Below, in pieces: positions 1 to 11,469 of a DNA stretch of 64,000 nucleotides (the first letter of the stretch is position 1; each line of letters opens with the position of its first letter). The position numbers and the translations under genes were made by a program. The DNA comes from Codonopsis lanceolata (taxonomy: Eukaryota; Streptophyta; Magnoliopsida; Asterales; Campanulaceae). The notes beneath the pieces were generated by a model. That model was not told the DNA's origin and searched no databases. It saw only the letters and a list, made by a program, of their open reading frames with translations. The stretch is from NCBI GenBank assembly GCA_013146195.2, contig CM028382.1:117441023-117505022 (forward strand), given 5' to 3'.

Positions 1-3000
1 GCTCAGAAACTAATCCTGATGCAAAAGGGGGTAATCAGCAAAGCCAGCCAGAGAAAATATTAACATCTGGGAGAAAGGTGAGATCTTTACTCAGATTTAT
101 TTATGATGATTTGTAGATGTTCCATAGTAAAGCCGCTTCACATCCATCAGATAATAACTCAGCCATCTTAGTTAGGATGTATATATGTATGAGCTTCAAT
201 GAATATTTTTAATACCTCTTTGCTTGCACCAAAGATGTGCCTAACTCTGATTGTTTGAATGAATTTTCTTATTGTAGCTCAGGGACTTCTTTGAGATAAA
301 GAATTTCCCATCCTCTTCTGATTAAAAAAATGTATCTACAAGTGTCTTCTATGTGATATATTTTTTGGTATAACTTAAGATGATCACAACTTGTTTTCTT
401 TGTTGATAATTTGGTTTCTGAAAAGAACATTTATTTAAGTTGATTGTTCAATACCACTGAATATATTATTATTTTTCGAAGATTAGTGGAAAAATTGTAG
501 ATAATGCTTTAGTATCAACAGATATATGCAAATCTATGTTGAAATGGAAAAAAACTTTTGTCCTATTGTAAGCTGTACTCATTGTTTGGATTTGTACTCG
601 ATACGCTTGAGGTGTGAAATGAAAAGCTGGGTTTAGATGGTTTGTGGGTCTATTTTTGCTGATTGGTTGAGTGTTCCTAGTGGACAGCTCTAGAGAAACA
701 AGTCTTCCATCTATGTTTTTGGAGTGGTAATGATAAGAGTAAAATTGTCTAGACATTGTGGCTTGAAAAGTTTGGTAGAAATGGTTATGGTATTTGCGTT
801 GTCTGCTGATTGGTTGAGCATACATATTGGAAAACGTTTCCTGCATGTGATTATGTGTTATTTAGATGCACTGCAATAGACTCCATCACTGATTGATGAT
901 TGTACTGGAAAAATAAAATTGCCTTTTGAAACCCCAAAGTGCGGTGCAACTGCTTTGGCTTATATTGTCCTGCACTAGTTGTATATGTGATTACGCTGCT
1001 GTTTCAATGAGACGAAGAATGGATTTAACTTTACTTTTGTTCCTATACAATGTTTATACTGATTATTTGTTTGGTATTGTGACAGGAAGATTTCAATCAA
1101 ACAGTAGCCCTGCATGATCGCCACGGACATTCCCAATCACGAAAGGTGCTGGATGAGAAGTTAAAAGAGATGAAAGATCAGCTGATTAGGGCCAAAGCAT
1201 ACTTGAATTTTGCACAACCAGATAGCAACTCCCATTTATTGAAGGAGTTGAAGCTTCGAATCAAAGAATTGGAACGTGCCATGGGTGATGTAACCAAGGA
1301 TTCTGATTTGTCTAAGAGGTTAAGTTTATAATTCTCTTATTGCCTTGCAAACTTGTGTGATTTATGTTGAATTTAGAATATAATGAGTTTTGAGAAGGAT
1401 GCTTGATTAAGCTGTGGGTTTGTATTTGTACACATTGACATGTGTGCTGGTGCCGTTTCTGGGTTTTGAATGAGAAGGTAGGACGAATATTAAATCATTG
1501 CACCCTTACTATCAGCTTCACACCACTCCCTATGCGTTTGGCCAAGTTCCAGCCCCCACACAAACAAAACGTTTGGCCCTGTTCAGTGCCACCCCTTCTG
1601 TTAGAACCTGTTAAAAGTTTTTGTTAAGTGGGGGTATATTGTAATTACTCGTTTTCAAAGGATTAATAAAATAAAATCCACCTTTCTCTTTCTACCCACA
1701 AAGAGAACCCAGCTTGGTTTCATCTCCGTATCGATAGGCCACAGCTTCGTTTGGATCTACTAATGTTATTAGAAATTTGATTTTATTGAGCTTTTGACAG
1801 AATAAAGATTCCCGTCCCCTGGGGTCATCGAAGGTGTTCATGGTGTAATCTTCTCCAATTTTAGGGAAATTGTTGCCAGTGTTGTGGAGCTACTTGGTGT
1901 TATGCAACTGGCTGATTTTCAATTTGGCGTTGGCAAAATTGAATTTCTGTAAGATATTGCCGGTGGTGTAGGAGGGATTGGTTGTGCTGACCATGGTGCC
2001 AATGATAGAAGCGATTACGAAGGAGAAGACAAATTTAGTGGTGTTCTTTGATTTTAATTGCAGATTTTTTTATTTTCTCTTGAAAAGTAACTGATGTAAA
2101 CCAAACTTTAGTGAGAGAAATAAACCCAAATGAGCCCCAACATTGGCTCTCAAATATATAGACAGTTTATCCTCAAATATTAATCTGTACTGTTTGTTTT
2201 CCAATTAGGCTCAAAGAAAGAAATGCGAATTTGGAAATGACTAGCTTTCCAATCTTAGACCTAGGAGGGGTAGTTAAGACTTTAAAATCCGTGAGATAGG
2301 ACAGAGAGGTGCTAGATTCAATTGCTTGACCATCCTAACTGGGTTCTCTTTGTTTTCCTCGGATCCTTGACTATCCTACTGCACCCTTCCTGTTTTTGCC
2401 ACTCATTGCTGTCGATATTAGATGGGTTGTGTATTATTATCGCTGAAATATATGGAGGTGTGCCTGCAAATAAAGGGGAGAAGGAGAAGGGAGGCTGTTG
2501 TGGGTTAGAGCGAAAGAGGGATATATTTTACCACTTCATCCTTTGAAATTGTGTAACTATAATTTACCCCCACTCAAAAAAATTCTTTTAACAGATTCTT
2601 ACAAAAGGGGTACTGAGACGGACCAAACTTTTTGGTGGGGTGCTGAAAGTTGGCCAATCCATAGGGGGTGACGCAGCGTTTTACCCAGCTAAATTACTAT
2701 TTGGACTGCTGTTGATTTCATCAGTTCTTATTTGCTACTCAGATTAATACATGTTTGTTCTTCTTTCCTTTTCAAATTATTTTTGGGATCTATGGGTTTA
2801 TTAATAAACCATGTAGTAATATACAGCAATTAAGGGGACGATAGTATTTTCTTATTTCTGCACTGCGGCTTATATGTACAAATTGAGTAGACTGAAGAAA
2901 CCAAATTTTTTATACTTTTGGGGTTGGCAGAAACGTTTTTCCTTAAAACTTAGTGTTGCCAAAACCTGGCTTAGTGTTATTAATTTTTGATTAGTTGGAA

Positions 3001-6000
3001 ACCGAAAAATTATTTCATAAACGTTTACTTAAATTTTTTAAGTGCATGCATTTTTTTGTGTCTAGGTGGAGTATTTCTATTTTGTTTTCTTTATTATTAA
3101 AATTTTGGTTGTTTAAATGGAATAGGATTCATGTAGCCAACTTTAAGTGATTTGGAATAAGGCTGAGTTGAGTTGATTTGTATCAATGAATACTTGCTTG
3201 CTTAAATGTTTCCTTCAAGTGCGAGATGGTTACTTAAAAAATGTACTAGGTTGTAGCATATGGTCAAATACTGTCTAGAATGAATGCATAAATGTTCATA
3301 TCTTAATTCAGTTCCATGATAATACAAGTTTAGAACAACATTTTGTCAGTTGGATTCAGATTAAAATGTAATGGCCAATGGGGTTATTGAGAGCCATTGA
3401 AGCCCCCATTGGCTCGTAGAGTGAAAATAAGGCCTCAACTGATCTAAGGCAGTGTACTCTTCAGGGCTCTGCAGAGGATGAGAGGCATGGAAATCACCTT
3501 GTTAAAAGCGCAGCGTATTTATGGCGATTGCTCTACCATGACCAAAAAGCTTCGTGCTATGACTAGCAATGTTGAAGAACAAGTCAGAACACAGAAGAAT
3601 GAGGCAGCTTTTCTTGTTAAGCTTGCTGGAAGAACTACATCAAAAAGCCTTCATTGTCTCTCCATGAGGCTGACTGCTGAATATTTTTCCTTAAAACCTG
3701 AAGACCGAGAGCTCCCTAGCCATCAACAACTGCATGATCCTGATCTTTATCACTTTGTTGTTTTTTCTGACAATGTTCTGGCTTGTGCAGCAGTTGTGGA
3801 TTCAGCCATTTCCGCTGCAATGGTGCGCTTCCTAAACTTAATTTGGTTGTTTCCAGGATTTTATTTTTCTCATTCATGTCAAATTTCTCATATTTTTTAG
3901 GTCAAATGAGATGTCCTCTTTTTGTAGGGAGTATAGGATAAACTAATATGCCAAAATCAGAAGTAATGATTGTAAAAATTACGTAAACTAGCAAGGAGAC
4001 GATTGCACTTGGTATTCATGACCCCTGAAACTTTGATACACTAGTTTGAACAGTCATGTAGAGAAAGTCCTTCGAGTGATTGCAATTTTTGTCATTCTTT
4101 AATTGAAATCGAGGAATGTTGCTGACGCATTTTAGTCTTAAACATATTGAACTTCTCTGAGTCCCAACTCCACTATCCTTCAGCATACAACAAGCCATTA
4201 TATTCAGAAAATTTACTGTAGGGCAAAAACAAGGTAACTTCAATAATTTGGTCGATGAAGCATTATAACCCTATGATCTGTGTAAAATTTTTATAAATTA
4301 TACTTATAAAAAAAAGTTTTATAAATTATCACTTGTGTTGTTTTGAATTGAATGAGAGGTGAAGTATGTTTTTGCAAATTTGCAGGAACCAGATAGAGTT
4401 GTCTTCCATGTGGTGACAGATTCTCTCAACTTTGCAGCCATCTCAATGTGGTTCTTATTGAATCCTCCTTGGAAAGCTACACTCCAGATTCAATGCATGG
4501 ACAATTTTGATTGGTTGTCTTCCAAATACCAGGCAGCCGTGACGCATGGTCATGATTCCCTGGACCCAAGATATACTTCTTTGCTGAACCACCTTCGTTT
4601 CTATCTACCAGATATCTTTCCAATGCTGGATAAAGTTGTGCTTCTTGACCATGATGTGGTTGTGCAAAGAGATCTAGCAGCACTTTGGAATGTTGACATG
4701 AAGGGCAAAGTAAATGGAGCCGTGGAGACTTGTCAACAAGATGAGCCTTCGTTTCGTAGATTGGATATGCTTATCAACTTTTCCGACCCATTTGTGGCAA
4801 GAAGGTTCAATTCCAAGGCATGCACGTGGGCATTCGGTGTTAATGTGTTTGATTTGAAAGAATGGAGAAGAAGGAATTTAACTGGGGTTTATCTCAAGTA
4901 CTTGCAAATGGTATGGATTTCATCATCTGTTTATGTTGCTTATATGTGCATCATGGATGTAGTCGTTATTGGCCTAAAAAAAAGGATCATGTCGTTGGTT
5001 GCTTTTAGATGGATGATTCCCCGCGCCAAGGTCTGTCTCTTACCATAACTACTACGGCTCGGCTATGTGAATCATTTCCATCCTTGTTTTTCTCTATTGG
5101 AAGCAAGTCATCTATTAAACCAACAAATTATCATATTTTGTGTATGTTAGTTTTGGTCCACCCCTTCCTGTATTAGTGCCTTTTGTTGATGACAATCACT
5201 TTTCCATTTTGGCCCGTATATATAACTTTGTATATCTCCAGATGATCAGAAGTGATTTTCTCCCATTTCATCTCTTCTTTTGACTACCGCTGCCATCTCC
5301 TTGATGTTCATTCTGAATTTAATCTTTACTGATTTTACCACACCTCATCTTAACATTCTCATTTCAGCCACTCTGAACATGTTGCTTAAGAGCTGCCTAA
5401 AGATTACGTATGATAAAAGTAAAGGTGGCTTTAATGCCTGTTATTACGAATTTTTCTTTTAATCTGTTTGGATCCATCCGTCATTTTCACATCTATGAAT
5501 ATATTTGCACTTGCTTAGATCCCTCTCTCTTTCTCTCAAGCGTGATTATCAACTTGTATATATTTGTTTTCTACTCCTTGGTGTTCATAATTCTCATATT
5601 TTCCATATCTTACTGCTAACTGGTATTGTTTATCAGATCTTGATTGCTTTAGGTTCTTTTTCATTAAGATTAAAAAAAAATTCCTGAAAAAAGATGCCAA
5701 GTACGCTTGATTGTATTGCAAGTTTGCAACTGTGGACTGGCATTCTAAGATGTGATCTTCAAGAGAGAAATGAGGGCAGTGCTTGTCTATTCATTTTGAC
5801 AAAACTTGGTTTGAACTGTTATTTTTAGTAGTTTTCTTTCATAATTTTTGGTATTTGTGCAATGAAAGATACTTATCCCTTTTGAAATGAAAAGATCTGC
5901 ACTGTTATTTACTAATAAGTGTCCTTGTTGTAATGCTTGTCTTTCATGGGGGCACGCAGGGAAACAAAAGGCCACTGTGGAAAGCTGGTAGCTTGCCGAT

Positions 6001-6235
6001 AGGTTTGGTCACTTTCTACAATCAAACCACGGCTTTGGACAGGAGATGGCACGCTTTTGGTTTGGGTTACCATATTGGTGTTAGGGAGGAAGACATTGAG
6101 CAGGCAGCGATCCTACACTACGACGGAGTCATGAAGCCGTGGTTGGACATTGGGCTCAACAAGTACAAGAAGTATTGGACCAAACATGTCAAATTTGACC
6201 ACCCATACTTACAACAGTGCAACATCCACGAGTAA
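1..6235 (+). CDS. Galacturonosyltransferase, GAUT5/6-like, GT8 family (5' end missing)
   Basis: Glycosyltransferase family 8 enzyme of the Golgi that uses UDP-galacturonate for pectin or other cell-wall glycan synthesis. Exons read from the sequence: 3-77, 1086-1318, 3477-3822, 4386-4910 and 5960-6235 (stop). All junctions are GT-AG and keep one open frame. The stem region has a heptad-like, charged stretch (KLKEMKDQLIRAKAYL). The catalytic part has FSDNVLA, HVVTDSLNFAAISMWF, NHLRFYLPDIFP, the DxD-type metal/nucleotide site in LLDHDVVVQRDL, the CTWAFG block, and the C-terminal blocks WKAGSLPIG and HYDGVMKPWLDIG. From memory, the wording of these blocks fits GAUT5/GAUT6 better than GAUT1. The membrane anchor and N-terminal part lie left of the window. 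I see no frameshift, so the gene looks functional. Family is very sure; the exact paralogue is not. Confidence 0.93.
1500..2695. mobile_element. Long-inverted-repeat element in GAUT intron
   Basis: About 1.2 kb inside the 2.2-kb GAUT intron. The left end (about 1515-1655) reappears inverted at about 2553-2690: shared blocks include CTGTTAAAAG, GTGGGGGTA and TTGGCCAA flanked by pyrimidine-rich runs. Arms of about 140-150 bp are diverged by roughly a quarter by eye. Long arms and no coding capacity suggest a non-autonomous Mutator-like (MULE) element; I could not fix a target duplication, so the exact borders and class are uncertain. The interior has no recognisable gene. Confidence 0.6.
2700..3476 (+). 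other. Remainder of GAUT intron, no feature seen
   Basis: AT-rich intron sequence ending in the acceptor at 3475-3476. An acceptor two bases earlier (3473-3474) would shift the frame into a stop after two codons, so the 3477 exon start is the one that fits. Nothing else recognised. Confidence 0.6.
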
Positions 6236-6819
6236 CTAGATACCATAAATAGCTTGAAGCAAAACCAATACAATAGGAAACTGCACTTTGACCAACAATT
6301 TTTTGTCATTCTTGTTCAATTTTCACATGTAAATCTCAGTCATAATTCCTTTACCAATTTTTTCAGCCTTAATCTTGTTAGGAAGGTAGTCGAGTTTAGC
6401 AATAATAATGTGGGGTGGGGGGGGGGAGAATTCAGGTTTCTCAAGGTTGTAATGCTGCATATCTCGTGTATATAATTCATTTTAGGCCAGTGATACAAGT
6501 TTGTTTCTGTTTTTTGCATCCCATTTTTCTTCAAGTTTATGCAATTCTTGGCTTTTAGAGCAAGATACAAGGTTTATGGTAAAAAGCTCATGGTGTTTTG
6601 ACGGTAAATTTTTGTGGATCAAGTTGATGTAATTTTTTTGTGCTTATTTCTTCATTAGGTATAGTATAGACATGGATAATTGCACCTTGTGCCTCCATAG
6701 TTGTACAATTTGGTTGTCAACATGCACAGTGCACTCCCTCCCCTGAACGGCTGAACCTGAAGTGAAGCAAGCCAGCATTGCATTCGCATGGGGTCCACAG
6801 CCACGGGTACAAAAAAACC

Positions 6820-6955
6820 AAGGCTTATCAGGAGATGTGAGGACACGTGGAGGAGAATGGTTGGTGTATAACAGATGAGGAGCAATCTGTCTATCCATGT
6901 TTTGTGGTGTTGGACAGTGATCAACCAACCAAAATATTAATTTCTATATTTCCTC
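6820..6955 (+). promoter_or_regulatory. Candidate light-responsive promoter of psbW
   Basis: Between the GAUT stop (6235) and the psbW start (7068). A perfect G-box CACGTG lies at 6844-6849 and a reverse I-box core (TTATC) at about 6825-6829; this pair is typical of light-regulated photosynthesis genes. An AT-rich TATA-like stretch (TCTATATTTCC) follows near 6943. The motifs are seen; the regulation is inferred. Confidence 0.45.
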
Positions 6956-7067
6956 CAAAAGTATATGAAACAAACTGAAATTATAGGCCTTAACTTTCTA
7001 GCAGTGCCATTCTTCTTCTTCCTCTTCATCAACTTCAACTTCATCTCTAATAAGCAAATCAAAAGAA

Positions 7068-7577
7068 ATGGCCTCCATCACAGCTTCCGCTCCTACCTCC
7101 ACCTTCACCCGTACCGGCCTTGTCCACAAGGCGTCCGTAGCTCGTCCCTCCGCCGTTGTTGGTATTAATTAAATTTCTCGTTTTTAATTTGTTTCATAAA
7201 AAATACTAGTTACCAAAACCCATTAATTTTAATTTATGTTGTGTTATGTGACTTATATAATAGGGTTGCCAGCAATGGGAAAGGTGGGTAAAGTGAGATG
7301 TTCGATGGAAGGGAAGGGAGTTAAGGAAGAGAGGAGGTCAAGCTTGGGGATGGGGACATCATTGATGATGGCGGCAGCAGCCGTGACCATGTCGAGCCCG
7401 GCGGCCATGGCTCTTGTTGATGAGAGACTGAGTACAGAAGGAACAGGATTGCCCTTTGGTTTGAGCAACAACCTTCTTGGTTGGATCCTTTTTGGTGTTT
7501 TCGGTTTGATTTGGACTCTGTATTTTACCTACACCTCCACCCTTGATGAGGATGAGGAGTCTGGATTGTCCCTTTAA
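7068..7577 (+). CDS. PSBW: Photosystem II reaction centre W protein, chloroplast precursor
   Basis: Small nuclear-encoded thylakoid subunit of photosystem II that stabilises PSII dimers and PSII-LHCII supercomplexes. Two exons, 7068-7161 and 7264-7577, joined across a 102-bp GT-AG intron, give 135 residues. The first ATG follows a short leader and opens a serine/threonine-rich chloroplast transit peptide (MASITASAPTS). A second, hydrophobic thylakoid-targeting stretch (MMAAAAVTM) ends in AMA, the lumenal processing site. The mature part starts LVDERLSTEGTG, is 54 residues as usual for PsbW, has one membrane span (NNLLGWILFGVFGLIW) and ends in the conserved acidic tail DEDEESGLSL. Intact, with no anomalies. 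It follows the GAUT gene by about 830 bp on the same strand; the two are unrelated in function. Confidence 0.96.
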
Positions 7578-9507
7578 ACTTTGATCAATGATTACACTTC
7601 TTCTTGCTCTTCTTTCTTATGTAATTCCATGATTTTCAAGTTGTATCTATGCACTTCTAAATTCTAGTATTTCTCTCAATTCATCTGCCTCCTTTTTTTT
7701 TTTTAATACTTTGTTTTGTTATGGAGTAAGAATTACTGAAAAGGAAATAAAATAATCTGTCACACTAGTTTGGTTAGTATGGATAATCTTAAAACATAAT
7801 TCTGAGAATGATTTCAGTCATTAGTTTAAGCAAAAAAGTATGTAACTCACCAAGATTTTAGGACTTACGTCCTCGTAATCATTTTTTATTTGATTTATCG
7901 TGTGTTGGTGAGTTGTGTTGTGAAGGAGCGGAAAATTCTTAATTTACTAACGTTTTTTTTTCTATTTTACATAACTATTTTTTAAGAATTTGTTTTAAAC
8001 TTTTGTTTCGTAAATTATTTTTATGATTTTACTAAGTTTAATTTTTTTATTTTATTAATTTCGTAACTAATATTTTTGTTCTATCACATAATTTTATTTT
8101 ACTGATGTATTTTTGTTTTACATAACTATTTTTAAGCATTTGTTTAAACTTTTGTTCCATAAATTATTTTTATTATTTTAGTAATCTCAGTTTAAATTGT
8201 TTTTGTTTTATTGACTCCGTAACTATTATTTTTGTTCTATCAAAAAATTTATTTTACTAACGTATTTTTGTTTTACACATATATTTTTAATAATTTGTTT
8301 TAAACTTTTGTTACGTAAATTATTTTATTTTACTAACTTCCGCATTAAATTATTTTTGTTTTGTTTATTCTTTAACTTTTATTTTTATAGTGATTTGTTC
8401 CATAAATTATTTTTTATTTTATTAACCTTCTCTTATATTTTTATTTTCTTGACTACGGAACTATTATTTTTGTTTTAGTTACTATTTTTTATGTTTAAAG
8501 AGAGAAAAAAAAATATATATATATATATAGTTGATTATTTTTTGGATATATGTTTAACACTTTTATAGTTAGTGAAAATACCAACTACTGAATTACCTTT
8601 GAAAACGACAATAAAAGCATTCTGAACAACGTGTTATATAATTTTTTAAATCAAATTCTCATCAAATTTCTATCCAAAATTTGGTTCCACAAAACAAAGT
8701 TAATGTGTACCTCCTCAAATATTACATGATTTGGTTCTTGATCTTGTATGAAAATAAGTTATGTAATTTAAATATTTTACTTTTTAAGGAAAATCAATGT
8801 CTGCATTTGATAGAAAAACAATTACTAAAGTAATAATTATATTCAAAGCAATAAATTAGGATATAGTAAGAGTTTAGATATAAATTTTTCTTGATAAATA
8901 TTACTCCATATTTTCTTTTACTTTTTGCAGTAAAAATATTCGGTCACTAAAGAAAATATTGCGGATGCAATAAAATAATTTTTGTAACTAGTTACTTCAT
9001 TTTTGAATAAAATATTATTTTTCTACCTAGTTACTTCTTCTTGCTAACCGAATCATTAAAATTCATAAAATTTTCTCTTTCATCGGTATTTCCTTCTCTT
9101 TTCCTTCTAACAAGTGTTGATGAATCATGCTATAATACTACTTTAGTTTTTTTTTTTTTCATTAAAAATGTATATCACTATATGATAGATAGTAAAAACA
9201 AATTTAATAAACTGGTAAAAGAGAAAAACACTCAATCCCGAACAATAAACAATTTTATTGGAAGAGTCTAAATGAATTGTGTGTGTATGTATATAAAAAG
9301 GAATTGAAGTGCGTTAGTTATAATATGTATAGCCTAATAAGTTAATATAACTAGTTTTTTTAATCTGTGTCAACTAAATCATACATAAACAAAATAAAGA
9401 GGATAAAAAATCTTAAATGATAAAATAAGAATAATCGGTTTATTAACAATTACACATAAGTATATCATTAATTATTATAGATTCTAAAAAAATTCCTTAT
9501 ACACAAC
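7578..9507. repeat. AT-rich intergenic DNA with dispersed repeat copy A (about 7947-8530)
   Basis: Very AT-rich. From about 7947 a sequence rich in TTATTTTTGTT and ATTTTACTAAC runs to about 8515, then an (AT)n run at 8512-8529. It has internal near-repeats of about 170 bp (for example at 7980, 8115 and 8280). The same family recurs at 19740-20250 (copy B) and 26294-26765 (copy C). 8530-9507 holds only AT-rich DNA with no gene or element I can name. Confidence 0.6.
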
Positions 9508-9529
9508 CACTACAACAAAAAAAAGGTTT

Positions 9530-9895
9530 TTACAACGTTTTAAAAACGTCGTAAAAGAGTATTTACAACGTTTTTGGAAACATTGTGATAGGCAATGTTG
9601 TAATAGCTCATTCTCTTTCACAACCTTTTCAAAAACGTTGCAAAAAACGTTGTTTTTGTCCTCCACAACCCCTTGAATATCAATAGACAACATTTTAAAA
9701 ACGTTATAAAAAATATAGCACAACGTTTTCTGAAAACGTTGCAATGAATATAAGACAACGTTTTAGTTAAAAACGTTGTAAAAAGTGAAATTACAACGTT
9801 TTCTGAAAATGTTGCAGAACAGTTTAGACAACGTTTAATAAACGTTGTAAATGGTCTATTACAACGTTTTTCAAAAAACGTTGTGAATGTCATTT
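9530..9895. repeat. CACTA left subterminal repeats
   Basis: About a dozen copies of ACAACGTTTT or its inverse AAAACGTTGT, mostly paired as small palindromes 20-40 bp apart. They are presumed transposase-binding sites. Long open frames across them (such as minus 9893-9618) arise from the repeats and are not genes. Confidence 0.8.
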
Positions 9896-10257
9896 TTTAA
9901 TAAAAAAAAATTATGGTTCAATAAACCTTGTTCCGCTCCCGCACCTACACTAGCCAATTGCATTGCATGACCCAAAATTACACTACTTGTTTATCAATAT
10001 GAACTGATGAACCAAAATCATAAACCCTCACAATCATGAGGTGCAAAAACATGGAGCCTCATTAAATTTTATAAATAATAACAACCTATTTATTTTCTAG
10101 GATAATAAGGAAAAATGTCATATTGAAGTTTCAGATACTCAAACAATGAGGGTTTTGCGTGTGATACTAGGGATCATGAACTATAAATAAACAAAGATAC
10201 TATGGATCAGGAAGTGTGAGTAAAGTCCAGCTTCTGCAAATATCTGTGGATCTTGTC

Positions 10258-10621
10258 CTAGTAATAAGTGTGTTCTTCAGTAGGCTCAACCAATTCTACC
10301 TGCACAAGAGCAATCATGTGTCATGTGTCATGTGCAGGAGAGAAATCAAAGAAAGCTAAGAATTGGTGGGGAGAACATATGGTACACCTAATTGTATAAC
10401 ATGTGTGATTTTAGATTTTCATTAATGAAGAATAAAGAAGGATCTAATCATGCCTCTGGATTTGGTACAGAGGTGGAGGGAATTGGACTTGCAATGTGAA
10501 ATACTCCGGTGCATCTGTGATGGCTGGACTGGACCTATATAATCTAGCAGGTCTACCGTGAAAAGTTTCAGATTCTCAGATGTCTTTTCAAGTTTCTTCA
10601 AATGATGATACTTCTCATCCT
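10258..10621 (-). pseudogene. Cinnamoyl-CoA-reductase-like gene fragment
   Basis: Minus-strand exon pieces of an NAD(P)-dependent short-chain reductase of the CCR/DFR family. Exon 10621-10454 follows a TTGCAG acceptor and encodes EDEKYHHLKKLEKTSENLKL then FTVDLLDY. After a one-base frame change it reads CTGVFHIASPIP and TSVPNPE. The next piece, 10299-10258, follows a GTGCAG acceptor with VELVEP and stops after 14 codons. This matches the region after the Rossmann core in CCR-like enzymes, with the intron between NPE and VELVEP kept, so capture was at the DNA level. The nucleotide-binding N-terminus and catalytic YxxxK are absent. It lies just downstream of the GAPDH fragment on the same strand. 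It cannot make an enzyme. Confidence 0.8.
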
Positions 10622-10777
10622 CTGCAAGATATAGATCTAATATTTGAGGTATTTATAAGATGTCTTTCAGTGACCAACCAAAAGAATAGCCTTTACTCAA
10701 CAAAAATGTAAACAAAAAGAAGAAATCTAAAAAAAGCAATGTCTAAGGATGGAGTTCATTACTTGTTACCATTTACC

Positions 10778-11085
10778 ATGAGACAAGCTTAACGAAGTTA
10801 CTGCTCAAAGCAATCCCAACATTGGCATCAATCAAAGATACTTGACCTGAATAAAGAGGATCCAAGACACGTGAGGTGCAAATTGATTAAATCTGTAACG
10901 TGTTAGCAATACAAATAGTTCATCATATTCTTACCTGCTATCACCGACAAAGTCTGTAGAGACCAGTAGACCACAGTCATTTTAAAGTTACCTTAGCAGC
11001 TCCAGTGCTGCTGGGAATGATGCTGAATGAAGCAGCATTTCATCCTCTCCAATCCTTGGTAAAGGGCCCGTCAACAGTCTTTTGG
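10778..11085 (-). pseudogene. Cytosolic GAPDH (GapC-like) gene fragment
   Basis: Minus-strand pieces of glyceraldehyde-3-phosphate dehydrogenase. 11085-10999 encodes QKTVDGPFTKDWRG, an in-frame stop where the family has GGRAAS, then AASFSIIPSSTGAAK ending at a GT donor. About 45 bp on, after an acceptor-like CTACAG, comes DFVGDSR with a GT donor. A further piece (about 10850-10778) carries SSIFD, a one-base insertion, then NVGIALSSNFVKLVSW. The segment normally between TGAAK and DFVGDSR is deleted. The catalytic cysteine region upstream is not present. Fragment captured inside the CACTA-like element; clearly non-functional. Confidence 0.85.
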
Positions 11086-11469
11086 GTAGTTGGAATAATA
11101 ATGAAAAGAGAATTAAGCAAAATAATGAACTTAATTTTTAGAATGATAAGCAAGCAGAGGCCTGAAAGAAAAGGAGATAATAATCTTAGCGAGGGGAGCA
11201 AGACAGTTGGTAGCGCAACTAACATTGCAAAACTTAAATATACATAAATTTTCTTATAAGCAAGGAATTTCTATGTACAAATCAGGTGCTCGCTTACGTT
11301 TTAGTGCTTCTTTCTTCATCTTACACTCATTCTCATTTTTCTTCAAGGCGCTTTAAACGTGTTTGCTTGTTGATGCTTCATGCATCTCTTTCACTTTGGC
11401 TGGAAATTTTAAAAAAATCAAACAGTGTCTGAAGTGGTTCCCAAACTTGAAGAACCTACAAGGTGTCTA

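Noticed and set aside
7253..7471. 72-residue minus-strand open frame
   Set aside because: Shadow of psbW exon 2.
9484..9893. Cysteine- and phenylalanine-rich open frames
   Set aside because: They run across the CACTA subterminal palindromes and repeat the same peptide (FxTTFxKR).
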